Positions 16,377-25,279 of a stretch of 64,000 bases of DNA are shown piece by piece. This stretch comes from Dethiobacter alkaliphilus AHT 1 (lineage in GTDB: Bacteria > Bacillota > Dethiobacteria > Dethiobacterales > Dethiobacteraceae). The DNA lies in contig NZ_ACJM01000003.1 of NCBI RefSeq assembly GCF_000174415.1, forward strand, positions 62,001-126,000. Reading direction: 5' to 3'. The notes under the pieces were generated by a model, which was given only the letters and a program-made list of their open reading frames with translations, was not told where the DNA came from and did no database searches. Position 1 is the first letter of the stretch, and every line of letters begins with the position of its first letter. The translations under genes and the position numbers were made by a program.

Positions 16377-17212
16377 TACTTAGCACCTCCGCAACGACAG
16401 TTTTCCAAGGCCTTTTTCTCTTGGTCAAGGTACATTCTGGACCGGGCCACAAGCTCATCAAAGTCTACCTGGTGGCCGTCAAAAACCGGGCCGTCCACAC
16501 AGGTGAACTTGGTTTCCTCACCTACGGTAACACGGCAGGCGCCGCACATACCGGTGCCGTCCACCATAACCGGGTTTAAGCTAACCACGGTTTTCACACC
16601 GTAGGGCCGGGTCTGGTTCACAATGGCACGCATCATGGGTAGCGGGCCTACGGCAATAATTTCAGCGATGGGCTCGCCGTCGTCAAGATACTTCTGAAGA
16701 ATGTCGGAAACGAAGCCATGATGGCCATAGCTGCCATCGTCGGTGCAGACATGCAGTTCTTTGCTGACCGCACGCATTTCATCTTCAAGAATCAACAAAT
16801 CCTTACAACGGGCGCCGATAATGGATGTAACATCCATGCCTGCTTTATGAAAGCCTTTTACCTTAGGATAAACCGGTGCAATCCCCACACCGCCACCTAC
16901 GGCAATTACGCGGCCGGGTTCTTCAGGAAATTCCATGGGCTTGCCCAGAGGGCCGACAAAATCGGCAATGTAGTCCCCTGCTTCTTTCTGCCCCAGGCAT
17001 TTGGTGGTTAAACCCACTTCCTGGAAGATAATTGTAATTGTTCCCCGCTCAGGATCGGAATCTGCAATGGTCAGAGGGACTCTTTCACCCTGTTCGTCCA
17101 CCCGCAGAATGATAAATTGCCCAGGCTGAGCCTTTTTGGCAACCAGTGGCGCCTCTACCTCAAATTTCTTTGAGACATCGGACAGCACTTCCTTAGTAAC
17201 CAGCTTATACAA
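16376..17212 (-). CDS. nfnA: NfnA, ferredoxin-NADP reductase-like FAD / [2Fe-2S] subunit
   Basis: The 278-residue partner of NfnB. An N-terminal ferredoxin-reductase FAD-binding beta barrel (AQPGQFIILRVDEQGERVPLTI near 30-50), an NAD-binding domain (GRVIAVGGGVGIAPVYP near 104) and a C-terminal [2Fe-2S] site (GMCGACR near 222 and TCVDGP near 236) match the DHOD electron-transfer / sulfide dehydrogenase subunit family. Start is TTG at 17212 with GGGAGG upstream. The short gap before it (17213-17326) probably carries a promoter, but none is clear. Confidence 0.9.
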   Translation of the reverse strand: MYKLVTKEVLSDVSKKFEVEAPLVAKKAQPGQFIILRVDEQGERVPLTIADSDPERGTITIIFQEVGLTTKCLGQKEAGDYIADFVGPLGKPMEFPEEPGRVIAVGGGVGIAPVYPKVKGFHKAGMDVTSIIGARCKDLLILEDEMRAVSKELHVCTDDGSYGHHGFVSDILQKYLDDGEPIAEIIAVGPLPMMRAIVNQTRPYGVKTVVSLNPVMVDGTGMCGACRVTVGEETKFTCVDGPVFDGHQVDFDELVARSRMYLDQEKKALENCRCGGAK

Positions 17213-17326
17213 TCGCGCTTCCTCCCTTACTTTTAACTAGACGTTTTCATACTTCTAAGGGTTATTCGCCAAAATAGCGCAATTTCCTTTTTCCTTTTTT
17301 AATTAGTTCAAATTTTGAGAAACTTT

Positions 17327-18250
17327 CTAATTTGTGAATTTTTGCGCAAATACTGCCGCCCCCGCTGCATTATCGCCGGCAAATCGAATCTGGGCAAAAG
17401 CCGCTTCATCCCCCAGTTTTTCCGCCAGAAAACCACGGATAAACTGATTAGCCATGACCCCACCCACAAACAACACCGGCTTTGCGCCGTGTTCCTTTCT
17501 AACCGTTCTCAGAACCCGCCACAGGGACTCTGCCACGCATTTTTCCACACCTCTGGCCACCGCCGCCGGTGCATACTCCCCGCTTGCAATAACGCGCTGC
17601 ACGTGGCTTTCCGGGCCGGAAAAAGACAAATTGCTCCCCTGCACCGAGACCGGAACCGGCAGCACCTCAAGAGCATCATTTCCCAGTTTTTCCACGGCGG
17701 GACCGGCGGGAAAGGAAAGGCCCAGAGCCACCCCCACCCGGTCGATAAACTGTCCGGCATGCAAATCGGCGGAGCCGCCCAGCTCAGCCACCTTCAGGCC
17801 GTTGTTTTGCCTGACAAAGAGCAGCTCCGTTGTCCCGCCGGAAACCTGCAACGCATAAAATTCCGGCCAGTCCACTCCCGCCGACCACATACCGGCCAGA
17901 ATGTGGCCTTCCTGATGCGACAGGGACAAAAAAGGAACGCCAAAGGCAGCGGCCAGCGAGCGGCCAAAGGACGTTCCCACGGTAAATACCGGCATATAAG
18001 AGCCTTCCACCGGCCGCGGGCAAACAGAAGCGGCCACCGCCTGCAGTTTAAGGGGCCCCACTTCCCCGGCCACCTCTTCTGCCAGCCGGGGAAGATTTTG
18101 CAGATGCTGAAAAACGCCGTCGGACTGCCGCAGCCCCCGCTCCCCCTTTGGCACGGTAAGGAGCGTTCTCTTTTCACAAAGCAAACGTCCCTGGGTATCC
18201 ATAACCGCCAGGGACGTGGTATAACACGATGTATCAATTCCCAAAAACAT
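17327..18250 (-). CDS. TsaD/Kae1-family (M22) paralog
   Basis: A 307-residue ASKHA-fold protein related to TsaD, which transfers threonylcarbamoyl to tRNA A37. Seen: FLGIDTSCYTTSLAV at the start, the metal-binding motif SHQEGH near 108, and SGGTTELLFV with later GGVMANQFIR. It is shorter than true TsaD and sits in the nusB-xseA interval, where many Clostridia keep a second glycoprotease-like gene besides tsaD. So I call it a paralog and do not claim the tRNA modification role. It abuts nusB with no gap. Confidence 0.8.
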   Translation of the reverse strand: MFLGIDTSCYTTSLAVMDTQGRLLCEKRTLLTVPKGERGLRQSDGVFQHLQNLPRLAEEVAGEVGPLKLQAVAASVCPRPVEGSYMPVFTVGTSFGRSLAAAFGVPFLSLSHQEGHILAGMWSAGVDWPEFYALQVSGGTTELLFVRQNNGLKVAELGGSADLHAGQFIDRVGVALGLSFPAGPAVEKLGNDALEVLPVPVSVQGSNLSFSGPESHVQRVIASGEYAPAAVARGVEKCVAESLWRVLRTVRKEHGAKPVLFVGGVMANQFIRGFLAEKLGDEAAFAQIRFAGDNAAGAAVFAQKFTN

Positions 18251-18667
18251 TTATTCCACCTCTTTGCCCTCATGATGGCGGGCTAACTTGTCCAGCACAC
18301 CGTTTAAAAACTTGGCCGCCTCTTCACTGTGAAAGGCTTTACTCAGCTCCAGCGCCTCATTGATGGTCACAGCAGCGGGAATGTCTTCCCGGTAGAGAAT
18401 CTCAAAGGCTGCCAGCCGCAGCACATTACGGTCCACCGCCGCCAGCCGGCCCAACTCCCACTTCTGCAGGTAACCGGCAAGAGCCTTGTCAATAGCCTCC
18501 AGGTTTTTAAGGGTGCCCAGCACCAACTGCCGGGAAAATTCCACACCGGCACCTTCCAACCCGTTTTCCTCAATGAGCTGGGAGATGGTGGGCTCCACTT
18601 CATTTTTGCCGATATCATATTGAAATAATGTTTTAAAAGCGATTTCCCTTGCCAGACGCCGGCTCAT
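18251..18667 (-). CDS. nusB: Transcription antitermination factor NusB
   Basis: NusB binds boxA RNA together with NusE (S10) and supports antitermination of rRNA operons. 138 residues, all alpha-helical, with SRRLAREIAFKTLFQYD at the start, the central ELGRLAAVDRNVLRLAAFEILY, and VTINEALELSKAF with KFLNGVLDKLA at the end, all family hallmarks. ATG at 18667 is chosen because AGGAGGG lies 10 bases upstream; extending it would overlap the preceding gene. Confidence 0.95.
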   Translation of the reverse strand: MSRRLAREIAFKTLFQYDIGKNEVEPTISQLIEENGLEGAGVEFSRQLVLGTLKNLEAIDKALAGYLQKWELGRLAAVDRNVLRLAAFEILYREDIPAAVTINEALELSKAFHSEEAAKFLNGVLDKLARHHEGKEVE

Positions 18668-18687
18668 GGTAATATATACCCTCCTAA

Positions 18688-18909
18688 TCAGTCGCTGTCG
18701 GGCCAAACCCGCTGCAGAAAGTTTTGCAATCCCTCGTGACGGTCAAACATTCTGCCCAGATAAATACCCAAAGCTATACAGGTAAAAAGCAATACGCTGC
18801 GCCAAAACCCAAACAGGATAATAGATAAACCGATAATCAGGCCAATCAGCCCGCCCACCACTTTGCCCCAGTGGTCGGACAGAAACTGACGAAGAACTTT
18901 TGAGTTCAT
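18688..18909 (-). CDS. DUF2273 small membrane protein of the Asp23/AmaP cluster
   Basis: About 73 residues with two adjacent transmembrane helices (VVGGLIGLIIGLSIILFGF and SVLLFTCIALGIYLG) and a charged tail (RMFDRHEG). This is the typical DUF2273 layout. In Firmicutes these genes accompany asp23 and amaP, and the proteins are thought to act at the envelope. ATG at 18909 has GAGGTGTGG upstream. Confidence 0.85.
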   Translation of the reverse strand: MNSKVLRQFLSDHWGKVVGGLIGLIIGLSIILFGFWRSVLLFTCIALGIYLGRMFDRHEGLQNFLQRVWPDSD

Positions 18910-18931
18910 GTCCACACCTCTTCTTTGCAAT

Positions 18932-19465
18932 TTAGCGGGCCGGTTTTACCGCATCGGTAACCACATTTTCAATCATCACCCTGATTTCCGCCACATTGGT
19001 GCCGGTGGTTTCTTCCACATATTCCTTTACTGCCGCCTGCAGCTCCGCGGTCACCTGGGGAATATTCTGGTCAGGATAAGTAACGGCACGTAAAAACACA
19101 ATTAAACCGTTTTCGTTGTACACCAGCCGAGTTTTTGTTTCCCGTACGCCCTTAATCTCCCGGGCAGCTTTTAGCACCAGGTTTTCCAGCGCCTTAAAAC
19201 AAATGCGCACCTCGCCCAGCGGGCCCTGCTGCAGGATGGTTTCCACACATTCACCGCGACGCATGCTCATGACCAAAATGGCCACCGCCAAAATCAGGCC
19301 AAAAACCGCCAGAGCCACGTACGCCAGGTTGCCATGGACCAACTCCAGGCTTGTCCGCAATGCATTCAGGGACAAATAAGCCGTAGCAATGGCTCCCAGC
19401 GAGATGCTGGCGGCACCCACCACCAGCGCCAACACGACCAGGTATAGTCTTTCACGAGCACTCAT
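18932..19465 (-). CDS. amaP: AmaP, membrane anchor of Asp23-family protein
   Basis: AmaP anchors Asp23 at the membrane in Staphylococcus. About 177 residues. Two N-terminal transmembrane helices (YLVVLALVVGAASISLGAIA and YVALAVFGLILAVAILVMS) precede an Asp23-like soluble domain with GVRETKTRLVYNENGLIVFLRA and QVTAELQAAVKEYVEETTG. The ATG at 19465 has AAGGAG 12 bases upstream; a GTG at 19492 lacks any ribosome site. It lies between DUF2273 and asp23. Confidence 0.85.
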   Translation of the reverse strand: MSARERLYLVVLALVVGAASISLGAIATAYLSLNALRTSLELVHGNLAYVALAVFGLILAVAILVMSMRRGECVETILQQGPLGEVRICFKALENLVLKAAREIKGVRETKTRLVYNENGLIVFLRAVTYPDQNIPQVTAELQAAVKEYVEETTGTNVAEIRVMIENVVTDAVKPAR

Positions 19466-19520
19466 CGGATATTCCAACTCCTTTTTGCTCACATTCTGCG
19501 TTTACCACAGTAAGCTAAGA

Positions 19521-19550
19521 AGCCCCTGCGTTAACAGGGGCTCTTTTTTA
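19521..19550 (+). terminator. Hairpin between asp23 and amaP
   Basis: AGCCCCTG (19521-19528) pairs with CAGGGGCT (19535-19542). The T run follows on the plus strand, away from the direction of the surrounding genes. On the minus strand it could only slow or stabilise the asp23-amaP transcript. Confidence 0.35.
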
Positions 19551-19949
19551 ACGAACCCGGGAATCCTCTTCTTCCACTTCGTCCCTGGCGACTTCGAAGT
19601 TTACGCCCTGGACATGAACATTGACCGATACCGCTTCCAGGCCGGTCATGCTCTCAATGGCCTGCTTCACCTTCTCCTGAATACTCCAGGCCACATCGGG
19701 AATTCGCGCCCCAAACTTAACAATTATGTACAGATCAATGGATGCCTGCTGATCCCCTACTTCAACCTTAACACCTTTGGATAAATTACGCTTACCCAAA
19801 ATATCGGCGATTCCACCGGCGATACCGCCGCTCATGCCTACCACGCCTTCCACCTCGGTGGCGGCCAGGCCGGCAATAATAGCCACTACATCATCGGCAA
19901 TCTTAATGTTTCCAAGCTCTGTTGGGATGTATTCTTCTGATACGGTCAA
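19548..19949 (-). CDS. Asp23/Gls24 family envelope stress protein
   Basis: About 133 residues. The Asp23 (alkaline shock) family pattern is clear: GNIKIADDVVAIIAGLAATEVEGVVGMSGG, then VEVGDQQASIDLYIIVKFGARI and the closing VNVHVQGVNF. These proteins form filaments or patches at the membrane and respond to envelope or alkaline stress in several Firmicutes. TTG at 19949 is preferred, eight bases after AGGAGG; a GTG at 19958 touches the ribosome site. The gene leads the amaP, DUF2273 and nusB group. Confidence 0.88.
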   Translation of the reverse strand: MTVSEEYIPTELGNIKIADDVVAIIAGLAATEVEGVVGMSGGIAGGIADILGKRNLSKGVKVEVGDQQASIDLYIIVKFGARIPDVAWSIQEKVKQAIESMTGLEAVSVNVHVQGVNFEVARDEVEEEDSRVR

Positions 19950-20039
19950 AACAGTCACCTCCTACAGCACTGCTGTAACGTTGTTATTATACCAAATACT
20001 TCTTGTGAATACAATTCCATGCATAATTCGGTATTCCTG

Positions 20040-20582
20040 CTAGCGGTCCGTATGCTCCGTTACCGAAATTCGCTCAATTCCCACTCCCGTAGCACTGCTT
20101 ACCATCTCGGCAATTTGCAGAAACTCTTCTTCACTTAGGTTCTCCGCCTGAATCACCACATTAACCATGTCATCCCGGTAAAAGAAAATGGCATCCTTAA
20201 ACCCGTGAGCTTTTAGCATATTCTCCACCAAAAGCTCCTTTTCCATCATGTCGATTAACTTTAACATCTGTTCCTCAGCCTGCTTCTTAGCTTCCTCAGA
20301 CACGTTGGGGTTATCAATCATCTGGTTTAACATTTCCTGCTCTTTGCCCCGCACCCGGTCGCGCTGCAGTCGGTACTCCACAAAGAAAGCTTTAAAATCT
20401 TCAATGTTCCAGTTCTCCAAATCCGGCTCCGGATCCGTTACCACGCTGGGCACTATGGGATCCTCTTCCGCCGGTGAACTGATATCAAACCGGTCCACAT
20501 CCTGCATATCTGCCAGCCACCAAACAGCCACCACCATTACCACCAAAATTGCCACTGTAATCAGCTTCCTGCTTGAACTCAT
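20040..20582 (-). CDS. spoIIIAH: Stage III sporulation protein AH
   Basis: SpoIIIAH in the mother-cell membrane pairs with forespore SpoIIQ to form the feeding-tube channel across the engulfed septum. 180 residues: one N-terminal membrane helix (LITVAILVVMVVAVWWLADM), a linker, and the C-terminal YscJ/FliF-like ring-building domain (NMLKAHGFKDAIFFYRDDMVNVVIQAENLS in part). Last gene of the spoIIIA operon, 14 bases after spoIIIAG. Confidence 0.92.
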   Translation of the reverse strand: MSSSRKLITVAILVVMVVAVWWLADMQDVDRFDISSPAEEDPIVPSVVTDPEPDLENWNIEDFKAFFVEYRLQRDRVRGKEQEMLNQMIDNPNVSEEAKKQAEEQMLKLIDMMEKELLVENMLKAHGFKDAIFFYRDDMVNVVIQAENLSEEEFLQIAEMVSSATGVGIERISVTEHTDR

Positions 20583-20596
20583 CGGTTTTTCCCCCT

Positions 20597-21196
20597 CTAC
20601 TTCATCGGCACCACATGGATGCGGTGTGCAGAAATATTTAACGCCGCTTCCACAGCCAAAGTTATTTGCTCTTTTACCATGGGGTTTTCCGCCCCCCGGG
20701 CAACAACCATCACACCTCTGATTTGCGGCTCCAGCTTCCGGGTAACAACAGCCTCATCGCCGCTGCCGTCTCTGGCCATCACCGCCTGGTTGCGGGTGGT
20801 GGTCTCTGAAACATCACGCTGTCCCCCGGCCCCGTCTTCCTCGGTGGTGGTCCGCTCTGTAGTTTCCTTGTTTTGTGCATACTCGGAAACAGGGCCGCTT
20901 TCCAGGGTGACCATGACCGAAACTTCATCCACGCCCTGCATCCGCTCCAGCCTGCTTTCCAGATCTTTTTCCAGCTGCTGGCGATAATCACCCTGGCTGC
21001 GCGGCAGCGCCACCACTTCCGCGTTGCTTTCCTGCGCCGGCCGGGGGCTTCTGTCCTGCTCCGGGTTAGCACTGATAAACATAAAGACAATCCCAATAAC
21101 CGCCAGCATCAGGATAAACCAGGTGGAACGCTGGCCTTTTCCCGGCCCTTCCCCTTTGCCCAGCTTGGCAAAACGCTGCCAAAAGTTTTCTCCCAT
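20597..21196 (-). CDS. spoIIIAG: Stage III sporulation protein AG
   Basis: SpoIIIAG forms the large ring of the sporulation channel. 199 residues: an N-terminal membrane helix (WFILMLAVIGIVFMFISA) and a ring-building domain with QLEKDLESRLERMQGVDEVSVMVTLESG, then the RGVMVVARGAENPMVKEQITLAVEAAL pattern typical of secretin/FliF-like folds. Lies between spoIIIAF and spoIIIAH. Confidence 0.93.
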   Translation of the reverse strand: MGENFWQRFAKLGKGEGPGKGQRSTWFILMLAVIGIVFMFISANPEQDRSPRPAQESNAEVVALPRSQGDYRQQLEKDLESRLERMQGVDEVSVMVTLESGPVSEYAQNKETTERTTTEEDGAGGQRDVSETTTRNQAVMARDGSGDEAVVTRKLEPQIRGVMVVARGAENPMVKEQITLAVEAALNISAHRIHVVPMK

Positions 21197-21241
21197 CGGA
21201 TCCCCTCCCAGACAAGCCCTCTTTTCAGAATATATATGCGC

Positions 21242-21844
21242 CTAATCGGCGTTTAGCACATAGACCGAGACTTTTTCCAATTCAATCTCCAAAGCTGTGG
21301 CCACAATCCGCTCCAACCACTGGCTGCGCTGTGAATCCCGGGGCACCTCCCACGTGTCACGGCCCAACTCAATCTTAATTTCCTCCACCCGTCCAAAGCC
21401 CTCATCGGGCACTTTCTTTTCCTGCGCCAGAATTTCTAACTTTTGCGGATAACCAAACTCAATATGCCCCGCATCTTCCTCCACCTCCATATCCAGCTCC
21501 AGCACCGCATACCCTTCATCCTCCAAAACGGCCAAAATTTTCCCCTGCACCATATCCTGATACTGCTCCAGCGCCAAATCCCAGTTTAACTGCTCCAGCA
21601 TTGCCTGTCGCGCTTCCACTTCCTCTTCGGTGATGGCCAGGCGCATCTCCCAGACCGGATCCAGCGCTCCGGGCATCTGGATTGCGGAGCGAATAGGTGT
21701 CAAAAGCATCAGCATCAAAACCAGGCCCACCACCATGTTGAGAAAGGGACGAAAGCGATTTTTCGGCAGCATCAGCTCCAGGATAGTTACAAGAATTATC
21801 AGCACCACAATATTGCGGACCATATCCGACAACATGGCAAGCAT
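21242..21844 (-). CDS. spoIIIAF: Stage III sporulation protein AF
   Basis: 200 residues. Two N-terminal transmembrane segments (MVRNIVVLIILVTILELMLP and FLNMVVGLVLMLMLLTPI) followed by a soluble domain with the ring-building-like region near the end (GRVEEIKIELGRDTW, RIVATALEIELEKVSVYVL). ATG at 21844 has GAGGTGAG upstream. SpoIIIAF is needed for forespore development as part of the channel. Confidence 0.9.
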   Translation of the reverse strand: MLAMLSDMVRNIVVLIILVTILELMLPKNRFRPFLNMVVGLVLMLMLLTPIRSAIQMPGALDPVWEMRLAITEEEVEARQAMLEQLNWDLALEQYQDMVQGKILAVLEDEGYAVLELDMEVEEDAGHIEFGYPQKLEILAQEKKVPDEGFGRVEEIKIELGRDTWEVPRDSQRSQWLERIVATALEIELEKVSVYVLNAD

Positions 21845-21848
21845 TTTC

Positions 21849-23012
21849 TCACCTCAACATAAATGACGTATTGCCGGCGCCGGCAATGATGGTAATACTC
21901 AGATAAAAAATTACACTGACAATGGCCACCGCCGCAAAAATCAACGCCAGACAATTGCCCATGGTGTTTAGGGAATCACTTAAATTGGTCTCCCCCAGAG
22001 GTTGAATCAGCGCTGCCGCCAGCTTGTAAATAAACACCAGCGCCAAAATTTTTAACAGCGGAAAAACCACCACATAAAACAACAACAGCACACCGGCCAA
22101 ATGGACAGTATTCTTTAAAATCAGCGTGGCGCTGGCCACCGTCTCCACCGCATCGGTGAGCATCCCGCCCACCACCGGCAGAAACGCTCCGGTCATAAAC
22201 TTGGCGGTGCGGATGGTTACCGCATCGCCCACCGAAGAAGCCACACCATGCACCGCCAAAAGCCCTGTAAAGATAGTCATGGTCATGCCCATGACCCACA
22301 CCGACACGTTCCTAAACAAATCAGCCAGTTTGCTCACCGTTACCCGCGGCGAAAAATGATTAACGATGGACAAAATGGTGGTGAGATAAATCATGGGAAA
22401 CGCCAGATCACGGATGATGGTGGCAAAAAAGTTCACCGCAAAAATAATAAGTGGACGGAAAATAGCCGCCGAAGCAAAGTTACCCAGGGAAGCCAAAAGT
22501 ACCAAAAGCAGCGGAATCACCGACAGTATAATCTCCACCATGTTGTCCACCGTCTGCCGCCCCAGGTTCACCGCCACAGTAAAACTCTGCATGGCGATAA
22601 CAATCAGCGCCAGGTAAACAATGGCCTGGGTCAGCGAAGCAATACTGTCGTTGGCAAAGGCCTTCTCCAGGTTCTTTAGCAACGAAGCCACCACCGCCAA
22701 AAACAAAAGCTTGCCCAACAGGTTCAGGTTAATATAGATCTCCCGCCACATAAAGCGCCACAGGCCCTGAAACACCTCGGATACAGACAAACCCTCGGCC
22801 TGTCCGGGGCGAAACCAGTTTAGGACATCGCGAAACTCAAAGTCGGGCAGGTAATCGCCGGACTCACGCTGCACTTCGTTCCAGAACTCTTCAATTTGGG
22901 TGAGATCAATTTCCTCCGCCTGCTGCCGGGCCAGCTCATCGGGCGTCTGTGCCGCCGCAAAAGTGGGCAGCAGGAGGAAAACCATGATTAAAACAAGCAG
23001 TAATTTTTTCAT
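21849..23012 (-). CDS. spoIIIAE: Stage III sporulation protein AE
   Basis: 387 residues: signal-like N-terminus (LLLVLIMVFLLLPTFAAAQT), a soluble segment, then at least seven hydrophobic helices. Family-typical text includes GLWRFMWREIYINLNLLGKLLFL and FSPRVTVSKLADLFRNVSVWVMG. It is a polytopic channel component with distant similarity to transporters and is needed for sigma-G activity. It ends four bases before spoIIIAF. Confidence 0.94.
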   Translation of the reverse strand: MKKLLLVLIMVFLLLPTFAAAQTPDELARQQAEEIDLTQIEEFWNEVQRESGDYLPDFEFRDVLNWFRPGQAEGLSVSEVFQGLWRFMWREIYINLNLLGKLLFLAVVASLLKNLEKAFANDSIASLTQAIVYLALIVIAMQSFTVAVNLGRQTVDNMVEIILSVIPLLLVLLASLGNFASAAIFRPLIIFAVNFFATIIRDLAFPMIYLTTILSIVNHFSPRVTVSKLADLFRNVSVWVMGMTMTIFTGLLAVHGVASSVGDAVTIRTAKFMTGAFLPVVGGMLTDAVETVASATLILKNTVHLAGVLLLFYVVVFPLLKILALVFIYKLAAALIQPLGETNLSDSLNTMGNCLALIFAAVAIVSVIFYLSITIIAGAGNTSFMLR

Positions 23013-23020
23013 ATAGCCAC

Positions 23021-23407
23021 CTATGGAATAAATTTCAGAATGGTTTCCAACACCGCCGCCAAAAGCGGCAGCGCCATCACCAGAATTAACAGCTTGGCCG
23101 CAAATTCCACCTTGCCGGCAATAACTCCCTCCCCCGCATCCCGGCAGACCTGAGCACCAAACTCAGCTATATAGGCAATACCGATAACCTTAAGGAGAGT
23201 ATTTAAATAAATAAGGGAGATGTTGGCCTGCAGCGTCATATCCACCAGATACTGCATCACCGAAGCCAGGTACCCGACCACCCGCAAAAAGATAATCACT
23301 CCGGCTGCCGTGGCAATAATCATGGAGAAGATGGGTTTTTGTTCCCGCGTCACCATGGAGAGAAAAGCGGCAATTAACGCAAACGCAACTATCTGAATAA
23401 TTTCCAA
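23021..23407 (-). CDS. spoIIIAD: Stage III sporulation protein AD
   Basis: 128 residues with four membrane helices and the family pattern EIIQIVAFALIAAFLSMVTREQKP at the start and CRDAGEGVIAGKVEFAAKLLIL in the second half. The TTG start at 23407 follows AGGGGTGTG. Together with SpoIIIAC it forms an integral-membrane part of the channel. Confidence 0.93.
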   Translation of the reverse strand: MEIIQIVAFALIAAFLSMVTREQKPIFSMIIATAAGVIIFLRVVGYLASVMQYLVDMTLQANISLIYLNTLLKVIGIAYIAEFGAQVCRDAGEGVIAGKVEFAAKLLILVMALPLLAAVLETILKFIP

Positions 23408-23437
23408 CGGCTACACACCCTTCCCCCACTGGTTTTG

Positions 23438-23644
23438 CTAAAACAAATTAAAGATGGTCTTGATGTTGGAGAAGAGTTCGTTTATCAACTGAATCACCAT
23501 CAAAAGCACCACAACCACACCGCCCAAGGTCAGCATCTGGGCCTGCTCCTCCTTACCGGCCTGCTTAAGCACAATAGTTAGGACCGAAATAAAGATACCA
23601 ATACCTGCAATGCGAAAAATCAAATCAATATTAAAGCCATTCAC
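23438..23644 (-). CDS. spoIIIAC: Stage III sporulation protein AC
   Basis: 68 residues, two membrane helices, with IDLIFRIAGIGIFISVLTIVLKQAG and EEQAQMLTLGGVVVVLLMV as the family signature. GTG at 23644 gives the usual length and has GGGAGTGGAG upstream; a longer frame reaches 23674. Confidence 0.92.
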   Translation of the reverse strand: MNGFNIDLIFRIAGIGIFISVLTIVLKQAGKEEQAQMLTLGGVVVVLLMVIQLINELFSNIKTIFNLF

Positions 23645-23687
23645 CGAAACTCCACTCCCTTCCGTGCCACACATATCTATATGCTGA

Positions 23688-24212
23688 TTACAACAGCAAA
23701 ATAACCACCGCCAGACCGCCCATCACACCCAGGTAGCGCCACATCTTCTCGCCACTTTCGCAACGGGCCGCCGCTGTGGCCGCATGGGAGGCCAACTGAA
23801 CCTCCGCCGCCTCCAACTGCTTAATCTGATTTTCCCGCCCCATACTGCCCAGACCGGCCCCGGCCCGCAGCAACACAGGCCAATCCTCCCGGGTCAGCGC
23901 CAACTCCTCTTTCACCTCATCTGCCGCCCTGCTCCAGGCCGCATTGGCATCGGCCACCTCAGGGTTTCTCAATAACTCACCGGCACGGGTAAAAAATACC
24001 GACACCCCGCCACCCGGCAAACGCTCTTGCACATGTTCCAGGGCCCTGGGCAAAGGCGTACTGGTATAGCCAATCTCTGCTGCCAACAGCCTCATACCCA
24101 GACGAAACTCCTCCAGCTCTTTAACCCGCCGCCTCAATTGCGCCGCCTGCAGATTGCCCCAGGCAGCAGCGGCACCAAGAATCAATAACGCGCCCAACCA
24201 TTTAACCAACAT
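23688..24212 (-). CDS. spoIIIAB: Stage III sporulation protein AB
   Basis: 174 residues. N-terminal membrane helix (WLGALLILGAAAAWGNL), a helical domain with LEEFRLGMRLLAAEIGYTSTPLP and VKEELALTREDWPVLLRAGAGLG, and a C-terminal membrane helix (YLGVMGGLAVVILLL). The fold resembles type II secretion GspF. ATG at 24212 has GGGAGGG upstream and overlaps the spoIIIAA end by 11 bases. Confidence 0.92.
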   Translation of the reverse strand: MLVKWLGALLILGAAAAWGNLQAAQLRRRVKELEEFRLGMRLLAAEIGYTSTPLPRALEHVQERLPGGGVSVFFTRAGELLRNPEVADANAAWSRAADEVKEELALTREDWPVLLRAGAGLGSMGRENQIKQLEAAEVQLASHAATAAARCESGEKMWRYLGVMGGLAVVILLL

Positions 24213-25176
24213 TAATTTTCCCTCCCGCCTGTTTGTCTGTGTCAAAAGCCTCGCCGTCATAGACCCCTTCAATGGTACCGGGCCCCTTGCGGCGCGAGAG
24301 AACCACAATCCGCTCAAACATCTTCTGCTCCAATAAATATGCCAAACTGGGCCGCCTAAAAAGCTCCGTCATACTCTGCCCATGTGCCGTGGCCAAAATA
24401 GAAGCACCGGTATTAACCGCCTCTTCCACCGCCCGCGCATCCTCTGGCCGCCCCAGTTCATCGGTAACCACAATCTGCGGTGACATGGAACGCACCAGCA
24501 TCATCATCCCTTCGGCCTTGGGACAGCCATCCAGCACATCACTGCGCAGCCCCACATCCAACTGCGGCACGCCCTGATAGCACCCGGCAATCTCCGAGCG
24601 CTCATCCACAATACCCACGTTAAAAGCAGGCCTGCCCGAAGCCGCATCCCCATTGCCAAACAATCTTGCCAAATCCCGCAAAACAGTGGTTTTACCCGCC
24701 TGCGGCGCCGAAATAATCAACGTATGGCGCACCCGCCTGGTCTTTTGGCAGTACAGCGACGGCAAAAGCTGCTTACCCGCGCCAAGCACCTGCCGGGCAA
24801 TACGGATATTAATACCGGAAATATCCCTTAACAGCTTAACCTCGCCGCCCTCCAGCACCGTCCGTCCCACAAAACCGGCCCGATGCCCTCCCGGCAGCGC
24901 CAGATACCCCCGCTTCAACTCCTCATCCCGCGCATACAACGAGTACTCGGTAATCAAAAGCAGCACAGACTGTAAATCTGCAGCCGTCACCATATCCCGA
25001 CCCACCTGAGTCTCACCACTTCCGGTACGCACCAAAAGCGGACGCCCCGCCCTAAGCCGAATTTCCTCCAACTTAGCCTCTGCAGCACCACTTAACCCCG
25101 CCAGCAAATCCTTTAGCTGCGGTGGCATAATAGGAAGTATATGCTCTTTCCAATGCACTTTTGCCAAATTTTCCAT
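24202..25176 (-). CDS. spoIIIAA: Stage III sporulation protein AA, secretion-type ATPase
   Basis: SpoIIIAA is the mother-cell ATPase that powers or assembles the SpoIIIA channel. About 324 residues. The Walker A motif is APQAGKTTVLRDLARLFG with Lys near 181; Walker B and Asp/His boxes appear as QIVVTDELGRPEDARAVEEA and GASILATAHGQSM. ATG at 25176 is chosen for usual length; the frame is open to 25242. It is the first gene of spoIIIA and is preceded by a sigma-E-type promoter. Confidence 0.94.
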   Translation of the reverse strand: MENLAKVHWKEHILPIMPPQLKDLLAGLSGAAEAKLEEIRLRAGRPLLVRTGSGETQVGRDMVTAADLQSVLLLITEYSLYARDEELKRGYLALPGGHRAGFVGRTVLEGGEVKLLRDISGINIRIARQVLGAGKQLLPSLYCQKTRRVRHTLIISAPQAGKTTVLRDLARLFGNGDAASGRPAFNVGIVDERSEIAGCYQGVPQLDVGLRSDVLDGCPKAEGMMMLVRSMSPQIVVTDELGRPEDARAVEEAVNTGASILATAHGQSMTELFRRPSLAYLLEQKMFERIVVLSRRKGPGTIEGVYDGEAFDTDKQAGGKINVG

Positions 25177-25193
25177 ATCTTCTTCACCACTAC

Positions 25194-25222
25194 ATCTTAT
25201 GGGGACGAGCACACCAATATGC
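25194..25222 (-). promoter_or_regulatory. Sigma-E promoter of the spoIIIA operon
   Basis: Minus strand: -35 GCATATT (25216-25222), 14-base spacer, -10 CATAAGAT (25194-25201). Both boxes match the mother-cell sigma-E consensus (KCATATT, CATACAAT) with correct spacing, 18 bases before the spoIIIAA ATG. Confidence 0.8.
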
Positions 25223-25226
25223 CACA

Positions 25227-25266
25227 AAAAAAAAGCCAGCACCCGTTTTTTGGGTGCCGGCTTGGC
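25227..25266 (-). terminator. Terminator isolating the spoIIIA operon
   Basis: GCCAGCACCCG and CGGGTGCTGGC-type arms surround an A/T loop, with a T9 run on the minus strand. It ends transcription of the upstream CD1247-like gene immediately before the sigma-E promoter. Confidence 0.85.
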
Positions 25267-25279
25267 ATGTTTACTTTTT